From Parafrankia irregularis (GTDB lineage: Bacteria > Actinomycetota > Actinomycetes > Frankiales > Frankiaceae): a stretch of 64,000 nt of DNA. Shown here piece by piece: positions 9,199 to 17,029 of the stretch. The stretch is from contig NZ_FAOZ01000004.1 of NCBI RefSeq assembly GCF_001536285.1, forward strand, positions 455,205 through 519,204, written 5' to 3'. The translations under genes and the position numbers were made by a program. Below the pieces are notes generated by a model that saw nothing but the letters and a program-made list of their open reading frames with translations, had not been told where the DNA came from and did not search any database. Numbering within the stretch: the first letter of the stretch is position 1; every line of letters begins with the position of its first letter.

Positions 9199-9325
9199 CG
9201 TCGTCCTTTCAGCGAGCCTTTTCCGTCTCATGTCTGTCGAGTGCCGTAAAGCGCAGGCCGGAGCCGACGGTGGAAAAGGCTCAGTTCTTCGGCATGCCCG
9301 CCCGTCACCGCGGGATGCGGTGTGC

Positions 9326-9532
9326 CTACTTGAGGACGATCACGATCGGGCCGCCCTTGATCGGGCCACCGACGCCGCCGCCGATCGGAATCACACCGGC
9401 GTCGGAGGTCGCGCCGCTGAACCAGCTGGTGTGGGAGGCGGAGAGCGCACCACCGGCCAGACCGGCGGCCAGGGCCGCGACCAGGATCGCGCGGCCGGCG
9501 GAACGCTGCAGGAACGTGTGGGCAGTGGCCAT
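9326..9532 (-). CDS. Small exported protein, copy A of a tandem pair
   Basis: 68-aa protein of unknown function. GAGAGGAATT precedes ATG 9532 at good spacing. A basic head (HTFLQRSAGRA) is followed by one hydrophobic alanine-rich segment (ILVAALAAGLAGGALSA) that reads as a signal peptide or membrane anchor, then SHTSWFSGATSDAG and a Gly/Pro/Ile-rich tail (KGGPIVIVLK). Copy B at 9579-9788 has the same head, hydrophobic segment and SH..WF.GATSDAG block, so the two arose by tandem duplication. The mature part, if cleaved after SA, would be about 35 residues. I do not recognise the family. Confidence 0.7.
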   Translation of the reverse strand: MATAHTFLQRSAGRAILVAALAAGLAGGALSASHTSWFSGATSDAGVIPIGGGVGGPIKGGPIVIVLK

Positions 9533-9578
9533 TTCAATTCCTCTCTCGAAGAGCGTGTGCTGTCCTCGGGTGCACGGG

Positions 9579-9788
9579 TCAGTCGGCGGGCCGGATGATG
9601 ATCGGGCCGGTCTTGAGCGTGCCGCCGTTGCCAATCCCGATCCGCACGAGTCCGGCGTCGGAGGTCGCGCCGTCGAACCAGCCCGGGTGCGATGCGGACA
9701 GCGCGCCGCCGGCAATGCCGGCCGCGAGGGCGGCAATGAGGACAGCGCGGCCCGTGGAGCGCTGCAGGAATGTGTGGACCGCCGTCAT
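9579..9788 (-). CDS. Small exported protein, copy B of a tandem pair
   Basis: 69-aa paralogue of the protein encoded at 9326-9532; the two genes are 46 bp apart on the same strand. AAAGGGG lies upstream of ATG 9788. Shared landmarks are HTFLQRSTGRA, VLIAALAAGIAGGALSA, SHPGWFDGATSDAG and a tail ending TGPIIIRPAD. Differences fall in the variable spacers (LVRIGIGNGG versus VIPIGGGVGG) while the exported-peptide plan is kept, which argues for real selected proteins. Function is unknown; surface peptide or signalling peptide are possibilities only. Confidence 0.7.
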   Translation of the reverse strand: MTAVHTFLQRSTGRAVLIAALAAGIAGGALSASHPGWFDGATSDAGLVRIGIGNGGTLKTGPIIIRPAD

Positions 9789-10130
9789 GTGAATCCCCTT
9801 TCGCCTGCGGAGCGAGACGCCGGGAGTAATTTCGCGGGCGCCCGCGCCGACTGAGAACATCCCGTGGCCGGGCGGCCATGGGGACTTTGCGGCCGGTCAG
9901 CACGGTAATCCGTTCCGGCTCGGATGAAGGCTAGGCCGCGATGCTTTCCGCGTACAGGCGGAAGTGCGGTTGCCGGTTACCCGGAAATCAGGATGCGGGT
10001 AGGCCGGTCACGTGACGGGGGGCCCGCGCGATGCGAGTATGTCCCGACGCGGCGGTGGCACCGGTGGCACCGGTGGCACAGGGGCACCAGGGGCCCGGCC
10101 CTGGGCGCGAGGCGTGGCTAGGAGCGGAGC
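9789..10130. other. Intergenic region
   Basis: 342 bp between the divergent microprotein pair and the LLM oxidoreductase gene. It contains a short ggtggcacc tandem repeat (about 10054-10085). No supported gene is seen; promoters of both flanking units must lie here. Confidence 0.4.
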
Positions 10131-11135
10131 ATGCAGGCAGGTGACCTTCCCGACGGCGGAGCGGCTCCGGTCGTGACCGAGCGATGGGGGATGACGATCC
10201 CGCTGCCGGACAGCCCGCTGCCGGACCTGCCGGCGCTGTGCACCCGGCTCGCCGACGCCGGCTACACCGATGTCTGGTCGTCGGAGGCCACGGCGGGGGA
10301 CGGCGTCATCCCGCTGGCGCTGGCCGCCGCCGAACCGCGCCTACGCCTGGGCAGCGCGATCCTGCCGGTGTACACCCGCGGCCCGGCGCTGCTGGCCCAG
10401 ACCGCCGCGACGCTCGCCGCGGCCGCACCCGGCCGGTTCGTGCTGGGCCTCGGCACCTCCTCCAACGTGATCGTGTCGAACTGGAACTCCATCCCTTTCA
10501 CGAAGCCGTACCAGCGGGTTCTGGACACCGTTCGGTTCCTGCGCGCCGCCTTCGCCGGCGAGAAGGTCGACGAGGAGTTCCCGTCGTTCACGATCCGCGG
10601 GTTCCGGCTCGGGATCACTCCGCCGGCACCGCCGAAGATCATGGTGGCGGCGCTGCGCCCGCGGATGCTGGAGCTCGCCGGCCGCGAGGCGGACGGGGTC
10701 ATCCTCAACTGGCTCTCGCCGCAGGACTGCGACACCGTCCTGCCACACGTGCACAAGCATCGCCCGGACGCCGAGGTGGTCGCCCGGATCTTCGTCCACG
10801 TGCACGACGGTGACCCGGCGCAGGCCAGGGCCCGGCTGCGGCCGTTGATCGCCGCGTATCTCACGGTGCCGGTGTACCGGCAGTTTCACGTCTGGCTGGG
10901 CCGCGAGCAGGCGCTCGCCGGCATGTGGCAGGCGTGGGAGGCCGGTGACCGCCGCGCCGCGCTGACCGCGATCCCGGACGAGGTGGTGGACGACCTGATC
11001 GTGCACGGGACGGTCGAGCAGTGCCGGGCCCGCCTGCGGCGCTACGTCGAGCACGGTGTGACCACCCCCGTCCTCGCGCTGACGAACACCGGCCCGAACC
11101 TTCCGGACGTCATGTCCGCCCTCGCCGCCCGCTGA
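10131..11135 (+). CDS. LLM-class (luciferase-like, probably F420-dependent) oxidoreductase
   Basis: TIM-barrel flavin or F420 oxidoreductase, 334 aa. Landmarks of the family are WGMTIPLPD, the sheet/helix DVWSSEATAGDG, RLRLGSAILPVYTR, the Gly-rich RFVLGLGTSSNVIV, KIMVAALRPRMLELAGREAD and GVILNW. ATG 10131 follows TAGGAGCGGAG. Family members in actinobacteria commonly use F420 for hydride transfer; the substrate is unknown. The gene is monocistronic and convergent with the AsnC-type regulator gene. Confidence 0.85.
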   Translation: MQAGDLPDGGAAPVVTERWGMTIPLPDSPLPDLPALCTRLADAGYTDVWSSEATAGDGVIPLALAAAEPRLRLGSAILPVYTRGPALLAQTAATLAAAAPGRFVLGLGTSSNVIVSNWNSIPFTKPYQRVLDTVRFLRAAFAGEKVDEEFPSFTIRGFRLGITPPAPPKIMVAALRPRMLELAGREADGVILNWLSPQDCDTVLPHVHKHRPDAEVVARIFVHVHDGDPAQARARLRPLIAAYLTVPVYRQFHVWLGREQALAGMWQAWEAGDRRAALTAIPDEVVDDLIVHGTVEQCRARLRRYVEHGVTTPVLALTNTGPNLPDVMSALAAR

Positions 11136-11178
11136 CACCCGCCCGCTGACACCCGCCCGCCTGCATCCACCCGCCGTT

Positions 11179-12171
11179 CTACTCGGGGACGAGCATCACC
11201 TCGCGTTTGACGGTGCGGACGACCGGAGCGGTCTCCACGTCACGAACGGTGGGCAGCGCGCCGATGCGCTGGGTGAGGTAGCGGAACAGGCCGGCGCCGT
11301 CCTCGCATACGGCCACCGCCACGAGGTTGGTGGGCCCGGTCGTCGCGGCGGCGAAGACGATCTCCGGATGGCTGGCCATCGCGGTCCCGACGGCGATCAG
11401 GTCCGCGGGTGCGACGGACAGCCACATCCGGGCCGCCACGTGTGGCCCGATGATGTCGAAGGAGACGTCCACGTCGAAGTACAGGGCGCCGAGCGCGCGC
11501 AGCGCCTCCAGCCGGCGCCGAACCGACGACTCCGAGCGGCGAAGCGTGGTCGCGAGCTCCGCGTGGGAACGACGGCCGTCGAGGGCGAGGGCCGTGATGA
11601 GCTCACGGTCCTCCGGTTCGAGCGCGGAGCCGGCGGTTTCGGCGGGCTCGCTCGTCGCGGCGGCGAGCAGCGCGACCTGCTCGTCGCTCAGGACCCCCAG
11701 GCGCACCCACTCGCGGCCGCCGGCATAGCCGGCCATCGCGCCCGCGAAGTAGTGGATCACCTGCTGGGCGGTGATCGACTGGACCTGCGCGGTGCGCGGC
11801 AGCTTGTGCAACAGCAGCGCGTTGTGCTCCTCGGCCGTCCAGGACCGGATGTTGCAGGAGATCTCGGTGCCGGCGGAGAGCAGGTGCACCCAGGACGTGT
11901 CGGATCTGCGGGCAAGCGCGTCCGCGACCGCCCGGACCGCGTCCGGGACGCAGCGTAGTCGGATCATCCAGTGGCCGTGCCCGAACTGGTGGGTGTTGGG
12001 GACGCCGAAGACCCGCAGCGCGCCCGCGGCGACCATCCGCCGGTAGCGCCGGGCGACGGTCTGGTCGGCGACGCCCAGCGCCGCGCCCACCCGGCTGAAG
12101 GGGGCCCGCCCGTCGATCTGCAGTGCCTGCACGATCTGGCGATCGAGCTCGTCAAAGATTGCGGATGCCAC
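11179..12171 (-). CDS. Double-length AsnC/Lrp family regulator
   Basis: 330-aa regulator made of two AsnC/Lrp units. Unit 1 begins FDELDRQIVQALQIDGRAPF with the HTH RVGAALGVADQTVARRYRRM; unit 2 begins at about residue 182 with LEPEDRELITALALDGRRSH and the HTH ATTLRRSESSVRRRLEALR, followed by a RAM-like ligand domain (FAAATTGPTNLVAVAV). Standard Lrp proteins have one unit of about 150 aa; this tandem arrangement is known in actinobacteria. GTG 12171 is the start. It lies 153 bp from the divergent MFS gene at 12325, which is its likely target. Confidence 0.85.
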   Translation of the reverse strand: MASAIFDELDRQIVQALQIDGRAPFSRVGAALGVADQTVARRYRRMVAAGALRVFGVPNTHQFGHGHWMIRLRCVPDAVRAVADALARRSDTSWVHLLSAGTEISCNIRSWTAEEHNALLLHKLPRTAQVQSITAQQVIHYFAGAMAGYAGGREWVRLGVLSDEQVALLAAATSEPAETAGSALEPEDRELITALALDGRRSHAELATTLRRSESSVRRRLEALRALGALYFDVDVSFDIIGPHVAARMWLSVAPADLIAVGTAMASHPEIVFAAATTGPTNLVAVAVCEDGAGLFRYLTQRIGALPTVRDVETAPVVRTVKREVMLVPE

Positions 12172-12277
12172 CGCTGAAGGCTACTGCGATGTCGAGATCC
12201 AGCGAATCCAGAGGTCGTCAGGTCGGGTGGTGTGCTCCCTGCCGGATCGTGGACCGACCGCCGGTCATCCCCGGTGC

Positions 12278-12309
12278 CGCGACGACGAGTCGCGACGACG
12301 AGTCGCGAC
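12278..12309. promoter_or_regulatory. Tandem 13-bp repeats in the regulator/MFS divergent promoter
   Basis: cgcgacgacgagt occurs at 12278-12290 and 12291-12303 and a partial copy starts at 12304; the junctions create two gtcgcgac palindromes (12289-12296 and 12302-12309). They end 15 nt before the MFS start codon and include the upstream side of its ribosome site. Possible operator for the double AsnC regulator; binding is inferred. Confidence 0.45.
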
Positions 12310-12324
12310 CAGGACAGGAGAGCC

Positions 12325-13923
12325 ATGCGTAAATGGCTGCCGCTGGTGGCGATCTGCCTCGGCACGTTCATGCTGCTCGTCGACATCACGATCGTCACGG
12401 TGGCGCTGCCCGACATCGCCACCAGCCTCGACGCCTCGTTCTCCGACCTGCAGTGGGTGATGGACGTCTACGCCCTCGCCCTGGCCGCGCTGCTCCTCGG
12501 CGCCGGCGCGATCGCCGACCTGCGCGGCCAGCGCAGGGTCTATCTCGGTGGCCTGATCCTGTTCGCGGTCGCGTCGCTCGCCTGCGGGCTCGCACCGGGA
12601 GCGGGGACGCTCGTCGTCGCCCGCGGCGTGCAGGGCATCGGCGGCGCCGCGATGTTCGCCACGACCATGGCGCTGATCGCCAGCACCTACCGCGGCCGTG
12701 ACCTCGGTGTGGCGTTCGGGATCTGGGGCGCGGTGAACGGGGCGGCCGCGGCCATCGGGCCGGTGCTCGGCGGCCTGCTGACCGAGCACGTGAGCTGGCG
12801 GGCGATCTTCCTGGTCAACCTGCCGGTGAGCGTCGCCGCCGCGGCCCTCACGCTGGCCGTCGTCGGCGAGTTCCGCCGGCCGGACGGCCCGCGGGTCGAC
12901 CTGGCCGGAACCGTTACGTTCACGGTCAGCGCCGCGGCCCTCGTCTACGGCCTGATCCGCGCCGGTGAGCACGGCTGGGGCTCCGCCGGCACGCTGGGAC
13001 TGTTCGCGCTGAGCGCCGTCGCGCTCGTGCTCTTCCTCGTGGTCGAGTCCCGCATCCCCCACCCGCTGCTGGAGCTTGGGCTGTTCCGCCGCGGCGGCTT
13101 CGTCGCCGCGCTCATCGCCGGCCTCACCCTGTCCGCCGCCGCGTTCTCCGTGCTGACCTTCACCTCCGTCTGGCTGCAGGCGGTGCTCGGCCACGGGCCG
13201 GTCCGGGCCGGCCTCGCGATGCTGCCGATGGCGCTGGCCGCGTTCGTCGTCGCCGGACTCGGCGGTCGCTTCCTGCACGCGGCGTCGCCCCGCCTGACCA
13301 TCGGCGTCGGCATGCTGCTGGTCGGCGCCGGTTCGGTGGCGCTGAGCCGCCTGGACGCCGGTTCCGACAGTGGCAGCCTCCAGCTCGGCCTGCTCGTCAC
13401 CGGTATCGGCGTGGGCCTGGCCATTCCGGCGCTCAGCGCGGCGGCGATGTCGGCGGTGCCCCCGCAGCGCGGCGGGATGGCCGCGGGCGCGCTGAACACC
13501 TTCCGCCAGCTGGGATTCGCACTCGGTATCGCCGTGTTCGGGCTGCTGTTCCACAACGGCATCCGCGACCAGCTGAGCGGGCACGTCGCCAATCCGGACA
13601 CGGTGGCCGCCGCGATCGGCCAGGGGCAGGCCGCCCGGGACGTCCCCCCGGCCGCGCTGAGCGCCATCCGGGCCGCCGTGCCGACCTCGCTCGGCGATGT
13701 CTACCTGATCGCGGCGATCGTGGCCTTCACCGCCGGTATCGCCGTGTTCATACTCATGCCGCGGGCCGTCGCCCACCTGGCCGAGAACGCCCAGCCCGCT
13801 GACGGTCATCCCGCTGATGGTCGTTCCGCTGCCGGTCGTCCCGATGACGGGCAGTCTGCCGACGGGCAGTCGGATGGCGCACCGCGGGACACCGACCGGC
13901 CGGTCACCCACGCCGACATATGA
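12325..13923 (+). CDS. DHA2-family MFS efflux transporter with repetitive C-terminal tail
   Basis: Membrane exporter of the EmrB/QacA family, 532 aa, with 14 predicted helices. The N-terminus reads WLPLVAICLGTFMLLVDITI, containing the conserved helix-1 Asp; the motif LLGAGAIADLRGQRRVYLGG follows, and motif C-like GPVLGGLLTE lies in helix 5. ATG 12325 has AGGACAGGAG upstream. The last 40 residues after the final helix form imperfect five-residue repeats of DG(H/R/Q)(P/S)A type, encoded by short DNA repeats (gctgatggtcgttcc-like); this cytoplasmic tail is unusual for the family. Divergent from the double AsnC regulator. Confidence 0.9.
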   Translation: MRKWLPLVAICLGTFMLLVDITIVTVALPDIATSLDASFSDLQWVMDVYALALAALLLGAGAIADLRGQRRVYLGGLILFAVASLACGLAPGAGTLVVARGVQGIGGAAMFATTMALIASTYRGRDLGVAFGIWGAVNGAAAAIGPVLGGLLTEHVSWRAIFLVNLPVSVAAAALTLAVVGEFRRPDGPRVDLAGTVTFTVSAAALVYGLIRAGEHGWGSAGTLGLFALSAVALVLFLVVESRIPHPLLELGLFRRGGFVAALIAGLTLSAAAFSVLTFTSVWLQAVLGHGPVRAGLAMLPMALAAFVVAGLGGRFLHAASPRLTIGVGMLLVGAGSVALSRLDAGSDSGSLQLGLLVTGIGVGLAIPALSAAAMSAVPPQRGGMAAGALNTFRQLGFALGIAVFGLLFHNGIRDQLSGHVANPDTVAAAIGQGQAARDVPPAALSAIRAAVPTSLGDVYLIAAIVAFTAGIAVFILMPRAVAHLAENAQPADGHPADGRSAAGRPDDGQSADGQSDGAPRDTDRPVTHADI

Positions 13924-14011
13924 CTCGGATCCGCCGACCGGCCGACCGGCCGACCGCAGTTTCTCCATCCGCCGGGCGTGGCCGAAGCGGCCCGTCTCGC
14001 TGTCGCGGATT

Positions 14012-14215
14012 GGCGCCGATCAGGATCTCCAGTCGGTCGCCGGGGAGGTTCGCATTCCACGAACGCGGCCAGACCTCCGAGCGCCCGGTACTCCGGTACC
14101 CGGTAGGCCGGTACCCCGGTTTGGTGAGTCGCAAGAGTGAACGATTTTGGTCGCCCCGACGACCAAAATCCTTCTTTCTTGCGGGGCGCCAGGCAACCCT
14201 CTGCCCCTTTTGCCG
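14012..14215 (+). repeat. Long dispersed repeat, copy A
   Basis: From ggcgccgatca at 14012 through ccccttttgc at about 14215, this segment aligns with the reverse complement of 37664-37854. Shared blocks include gggaggttcgca, ccacgaacgc, gagtcgcaagagtgaacgat, ccttctttcttgcggg and cgccaggc. The variable middle is a short ggtaccc / gggagcc repeat. Behaves as a REP- or MITE-like element. Confidence 0.75.
14131..14182 (+). repeat. 52-nt palindromic element, subtype 1
   Basis: Begins gcaagagtgaac and ends cttctttcttgc. The inner arms gattttggtcg (14143-14153) and cgaccaaaatc (14160-14170) are exact complements around a 6-nt loop. It is the same total length as the elements at 18281, 37699 and 52547 and is followed by the same G-rich to CCCCTTTT tail. 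Confidence 0.8.
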
Positions 14216-14740
14216 CTCTTGAGGTGAATTACTGGAAGCGCATGCCGGTGGCCCGGATCCGCCGCGTCTCAGGATTCTGCTACGGGCTCCAGAACCACAG
14301 AATTCTGCATTCTTCGCTGCCGCTGCTTTCGTGCGAGGGGAAACGTGATTCTGCTGCAGACCGAGGGCGACCAAAAACCTCAACTGTTCGGGCCGACCTC
14401 AGTCCGAACATCCGGTGATCATCGAAAGTCCGCCCGGGTGCGGGCTTGAGGCGGAGGTCCCGGCCGGAAGCATGTGCTAGAATTCCTTCCACACGGGTGT
14501 AGAAGTTCCTGAATTCCCGCGACAGTACAGAGTGACCTCTGGTCTGCGCCGGCAGATGGCAGAAGTGGCGTCGAATATTCGCCCGCGCGTCACCTTGCCC
14601 CGGCCGCGGGTGAAATCGACGGAATGTATTTGCCGGCACGTCGCCGATTGCCTACTGACCGCACCGGACGATCTCCCTAACCTGGCTCTCCTTGGAAGCA
14701 GATCGCTGCTTCCTCCCGGATTGCTCCCGGAGGTCCGCCA

Positions 14741-15625
14741 GTGTCCGTACCTGCTGGAATCAGGCACCCGCGCCTGGTGTGGGCTGTGCTCGCCGTCGTC
14801 GTGGCCCTGGCCGCGTCGTTCGGCGTGTGGCGTGCCGCGCCCGCCCGCGCGGCGTCGCTGCCCGCGCCCGATCACGTGGTTGTCGTGGTGCTGGAGAACC
14901 ACGCCTACTCCCAGGTCATCGGCAGCTCCAGCGCCCCGTACATCAACTCGCTGAAGACCGGCGGCGCGAACCTGACCGCGTCCTACGGAATCACCCACCC
15001 CAGCCAGCCCAACTACATGGCCCTGTTCTCCGGTGGCACGCAGGGCATCACCGGTGACAGCTGCTACACTGTCGGGTTCAGCAGCGCGGCGAACCTCGGC
15101 TCCGAGCTGATCGCCGCCGGCAAGACCTGGGCCAGCTACAACGAGGGCCTGCCGTCAACCGGTTCGACGGTCTGCACGAACAGCTCGACGAAGTACGCCC
15201 GCAAGCACAACCCGTGGTTCGGGTTCAGCAACGTCCCGACCAGCACCGCCTACCCCTTCACCTCGTTCCCGACGAACTACGCGAACCTGCCGAAGGTCTC
15301 GTTCGTCGTGCCGAACCTCTGCAACGACATGCACGACTGCTCGGTTTCCACCGGTGACACCTGGGTGCAGAACAACCTCGGCGCCTACGCCACCTGGGCC
15401 AGCACCAACAACAGCCTGCTCATCGTCACCTTCGACGAGGACAACCTGCTCAGCGGCAACCGCATCCCGACCGTGATCTACGGCCAGCACGTCACCGCGG
15501 GCAGCTCCTCGTCCACCACCTACAACCACTACAACATGCTGCGCACCCTGGAGGACCTGGCCGGTCTGACGACGCACGCGGGCAGTGCCGCGAGCGCCTC
15601 GGACATCACCGGCATCTGGAGCTAG
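14741..15625 (+). CDS. Secreted phosphoesterase (PF04185 acid phosphatase / phospholipase C family)
   Basis: Extracellular alkaline-phosphatase-superfamily enzyme, 294 aa. Signal peptide: basic start then VWAVLAVVVALAASFGVW, cleavage near APARAAS. Catalytic-domain landmarks are DHVVVVVLENHAYSQVIGS, the nucleophile region YGITHPSQPNYMALFSGG, a FVVPNLCNDMHDCS segment, LIVTFDEDNLLSGN and the terminal YNHYNMLRTLEDLAGL; these match the small acid-phosphatase type in this family. GTG 14741 is preceded by GGAGG at proper distance. Probably releases phosphate or head groups outside the cell. Confidence 0.88.
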   Translation: MSVPAGIRHPRLVWAVLAVVVALAASFGVWRAAPARAASLPAPDHVVVVVLENHAYSQVIGSSSAPYINSLKTGGANLTASYGITHPSQPNYMALFSGGTQGITGDSCYTVGFSSAANLGSELIAAGKTWASYNEGLPSTGSTVCTNSSTKYARKHNPWFGFSNVPTSTAYPFTSFPTNYANLPKVSFVVPNLCNDMHDCSVSTGDTWVQNNLGAYATWASTNNSLLIVTFDEDNLLSGNRIPTVIYGQHVTAGSSSSTTYNHYNMLRTLEDLAGLTTHAGSAASASDITGIWS

Positions 15626-15631
15626 GCGACC

Positions 15632-17029
15632 GTGTATCTCGCGGACGCGCGCAGCGTCACGAAACCTGCCGGCCCGGGTTCCGACCCGGGCCGGCAGGCC
15701 TCCACCAGCCATGAGCATGGCCGCGAACATCGCCGTGGACGTCGCCCGGCCAGCGTCTCGCTCGCGCGGGTGGTGCCGGGCACGGTCCTCATCCTGGGAA
15801 CCGTCAGCCTGGTCACCGACATCTCGGCGGAGATGGTCACTGCCGTCCTGCCGCTGTACCTGGTGACGGAGCTCGGCCTCTCGCCGCTCGGGTTCGGCCT
15901 GCTCGACGGCCTCCACAACGGGGTCAGCGCCGTGGTCCGGCTGGTCGGCGGCCACCTCGCCGACCGCGGCCGGCGGTACAAGGCGACCGCGGCGGTCGGC
16001 TACGGCCTTTCCGCGCTGTGCAAGCCGGCACTGCTCGCGGTGCACGGCATGACGTCCATCGGCCTGGTGCTCGCGGTGGACCGGACCGGCAAGGGGCTGC
16101 GGACAGCGCCTCGCGACGCGATGATCTCCCTTGCCTCGCCGGCCGGTACCCAGGGCCGTTCGTTCGGCGTGCACCGCGCGATGGACACGGCCGGCGCACT
16201 GATCGGCCCGATCATCGCGTTCTTCATCATGCGCACGACCGTCGACGGATTCGACGCGGTGTTCACGGTGAGTTTCTGCGTCGCCACGACCGGCGTCGTG
16301 ATCCTGCTGCTTTTCGCGCCGGGCCGTGACCGCAGCCCGGCCCTCGCAGAGCAGGTTCCCGACGCCGCCGAAGCCGCCGAAGCCGACAACGTCTCCACCC
16401 GCGCCGCGCTCGGGCTGCTGCGCGTCCGTGAGCTGCGCCGGCTGACGAGCTGCGCCGCGCTGCTCGGCCTGGCGACGGTCAGCGATTCGTTTCTGTATCT
16501 GCTGCTGCAGCACGCCCTCGGCGTCCCCGACGAGTGGTTCCCCCTGTTGCCGATCGGGACGGCGACGGCATTCCTGCTGCTTGCGGTTCCGATCGGGCAG
16601 GCAGCCGACCGCTTCGGCAGCTGGCGGGTCTTCCTCGCCGGCCACGGTGGCCTTCTGGTGGCCTACGGGCTGCTGCTGTCCCCGGTGCACGGCGACTGGC
16701 TGCCGATCGTGGTGCTCCTGCTGCACGGTTCCTTCTACGCGGCCACCGACGGGGTGCTCATGGCCGCCGCGGCGGTCTCGGTTCCGGCACCGCTGCGCTC
16801 CAGCGGCCTGGCGCTGGTCCAGACCGGGCAGGCCGTGACCCGTTTCGCCTGCTCCCTGCTGTTCGGCGCCGCCTGGACGGCCTGGGGCGACCGAACCGCG
16901 CTCGCCGCCGCCGCGATCGCCCTCACGGGCTGCGTCGCACTGAGCGCCTTCCTGCGCCCCGAAGCGACAACGAGCCCCGAAGCGAGAACGAGCCCCGAAG
17001 CGACAACGAAGGGACTACCGGCAAGATGA
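15632..17029 (+). CDS. MFS transporter (12-helix type)
   Basis: Integral membrane transporter, up to 465 aa. Helix 1 region GTVLILGTVSLVTDISAEMV, motif A VRLVGGHLADRGRRYKATAA, and a clear second half starting LTSCAALLGLATVSDSFLYL. A proximal GTG at 15632 has GGAG 10 nt upstream, but a 15-bp-stem hairpin lies inside the first 25 codons and the family homology begins only near residue 43, so a GTG at 15770 or 15773 could be the true start. The C-terminus ends in Glu-Ala-Thr-Ser-Pro repeats from a 15-bp DNA repeat. The stop overlaps the ATG of the next gene (ATGA). Substrate unknown. Confidence 0.8.
   Translation: MYLADARSVTKPAGPGSDPGRQASTSHEHGREHRRGRRPASVSLARVVPGTVLILGTVSLVTDISAEMVTAVLPLYLVTELGLSPLGFGLLDGLHNGVSAVVRLVGGHLADRGRRYKATAAVGYGLSALCKPALLAVHGMTSIGLVLAVDRTGKGLRTAPRDAMISLASPAGTQGRSFGVHRAMDTAGALIGPIIAFFIMRTTVDGFDAVFTVSFCVATTGVVILLLFAPGRDRSPALAEQVPDAAEAAEADNVSTRAALGLLRVRELRRLTSCAALLGLATVSDSFLYLLLQHALGVPDEWFPLLPIGTATAFLLLAVPIGQAADRFGSWRVFLAGHGGLLVAYGLLLSPVHGDWLPIVVLLLHGSFYAATDGVLMAAAAVSVPAPLRSSGLALVQTGQAVTRFACSLLFGAAWTAWGDRTALAAAAIALTGCVALSAFLRPEATTSPEARTSPEATTKGLPAR
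15665..15698. terminator. Strong hairpin after the phosphoesterase gene
   Basis: cctgccggcccgggt (15665-15679) and acccgggccggcagg (15684-15698) are perfect complements with a 4-nt loop. It stands 40 nt after the phosphoesterase stop and lacks a T run, as is common for actinobacterial terminators. It lies within the longest reading frame of the following MFS gene and so bears on where that gene starts. Confidence 0.7.

Larger units (their letters stand above)
13924..14740. other. Intergenic region carrying a dispersed palindromic repeat
   Basis: 817 bp between the MFS gene and the secreted phosphoesterase gene. About 14012-14215 is one copy of a repeat found again in inverted orientation at 37664-37854; it includes the 52-nt palindrome at 14131-14182. 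The last 200 bp probably contain the promoter of the phosphoesterase gene. Open frames through the repeat (for example with SRKSERFWSPRRPKSFFLAG) are also open in the other copy, but have no start region or known domain. Confidence 0.6.

Noticed and set aside
13920..14222. Plus-strand frame with SRKSERFWSPRRPKSFFLAG, also open in the inverted repeat copy
   Set aside because: No proper start or ribosome site, lies wholly in a palindromic repeat, and no domain; noted under repeats rather than called a gene.
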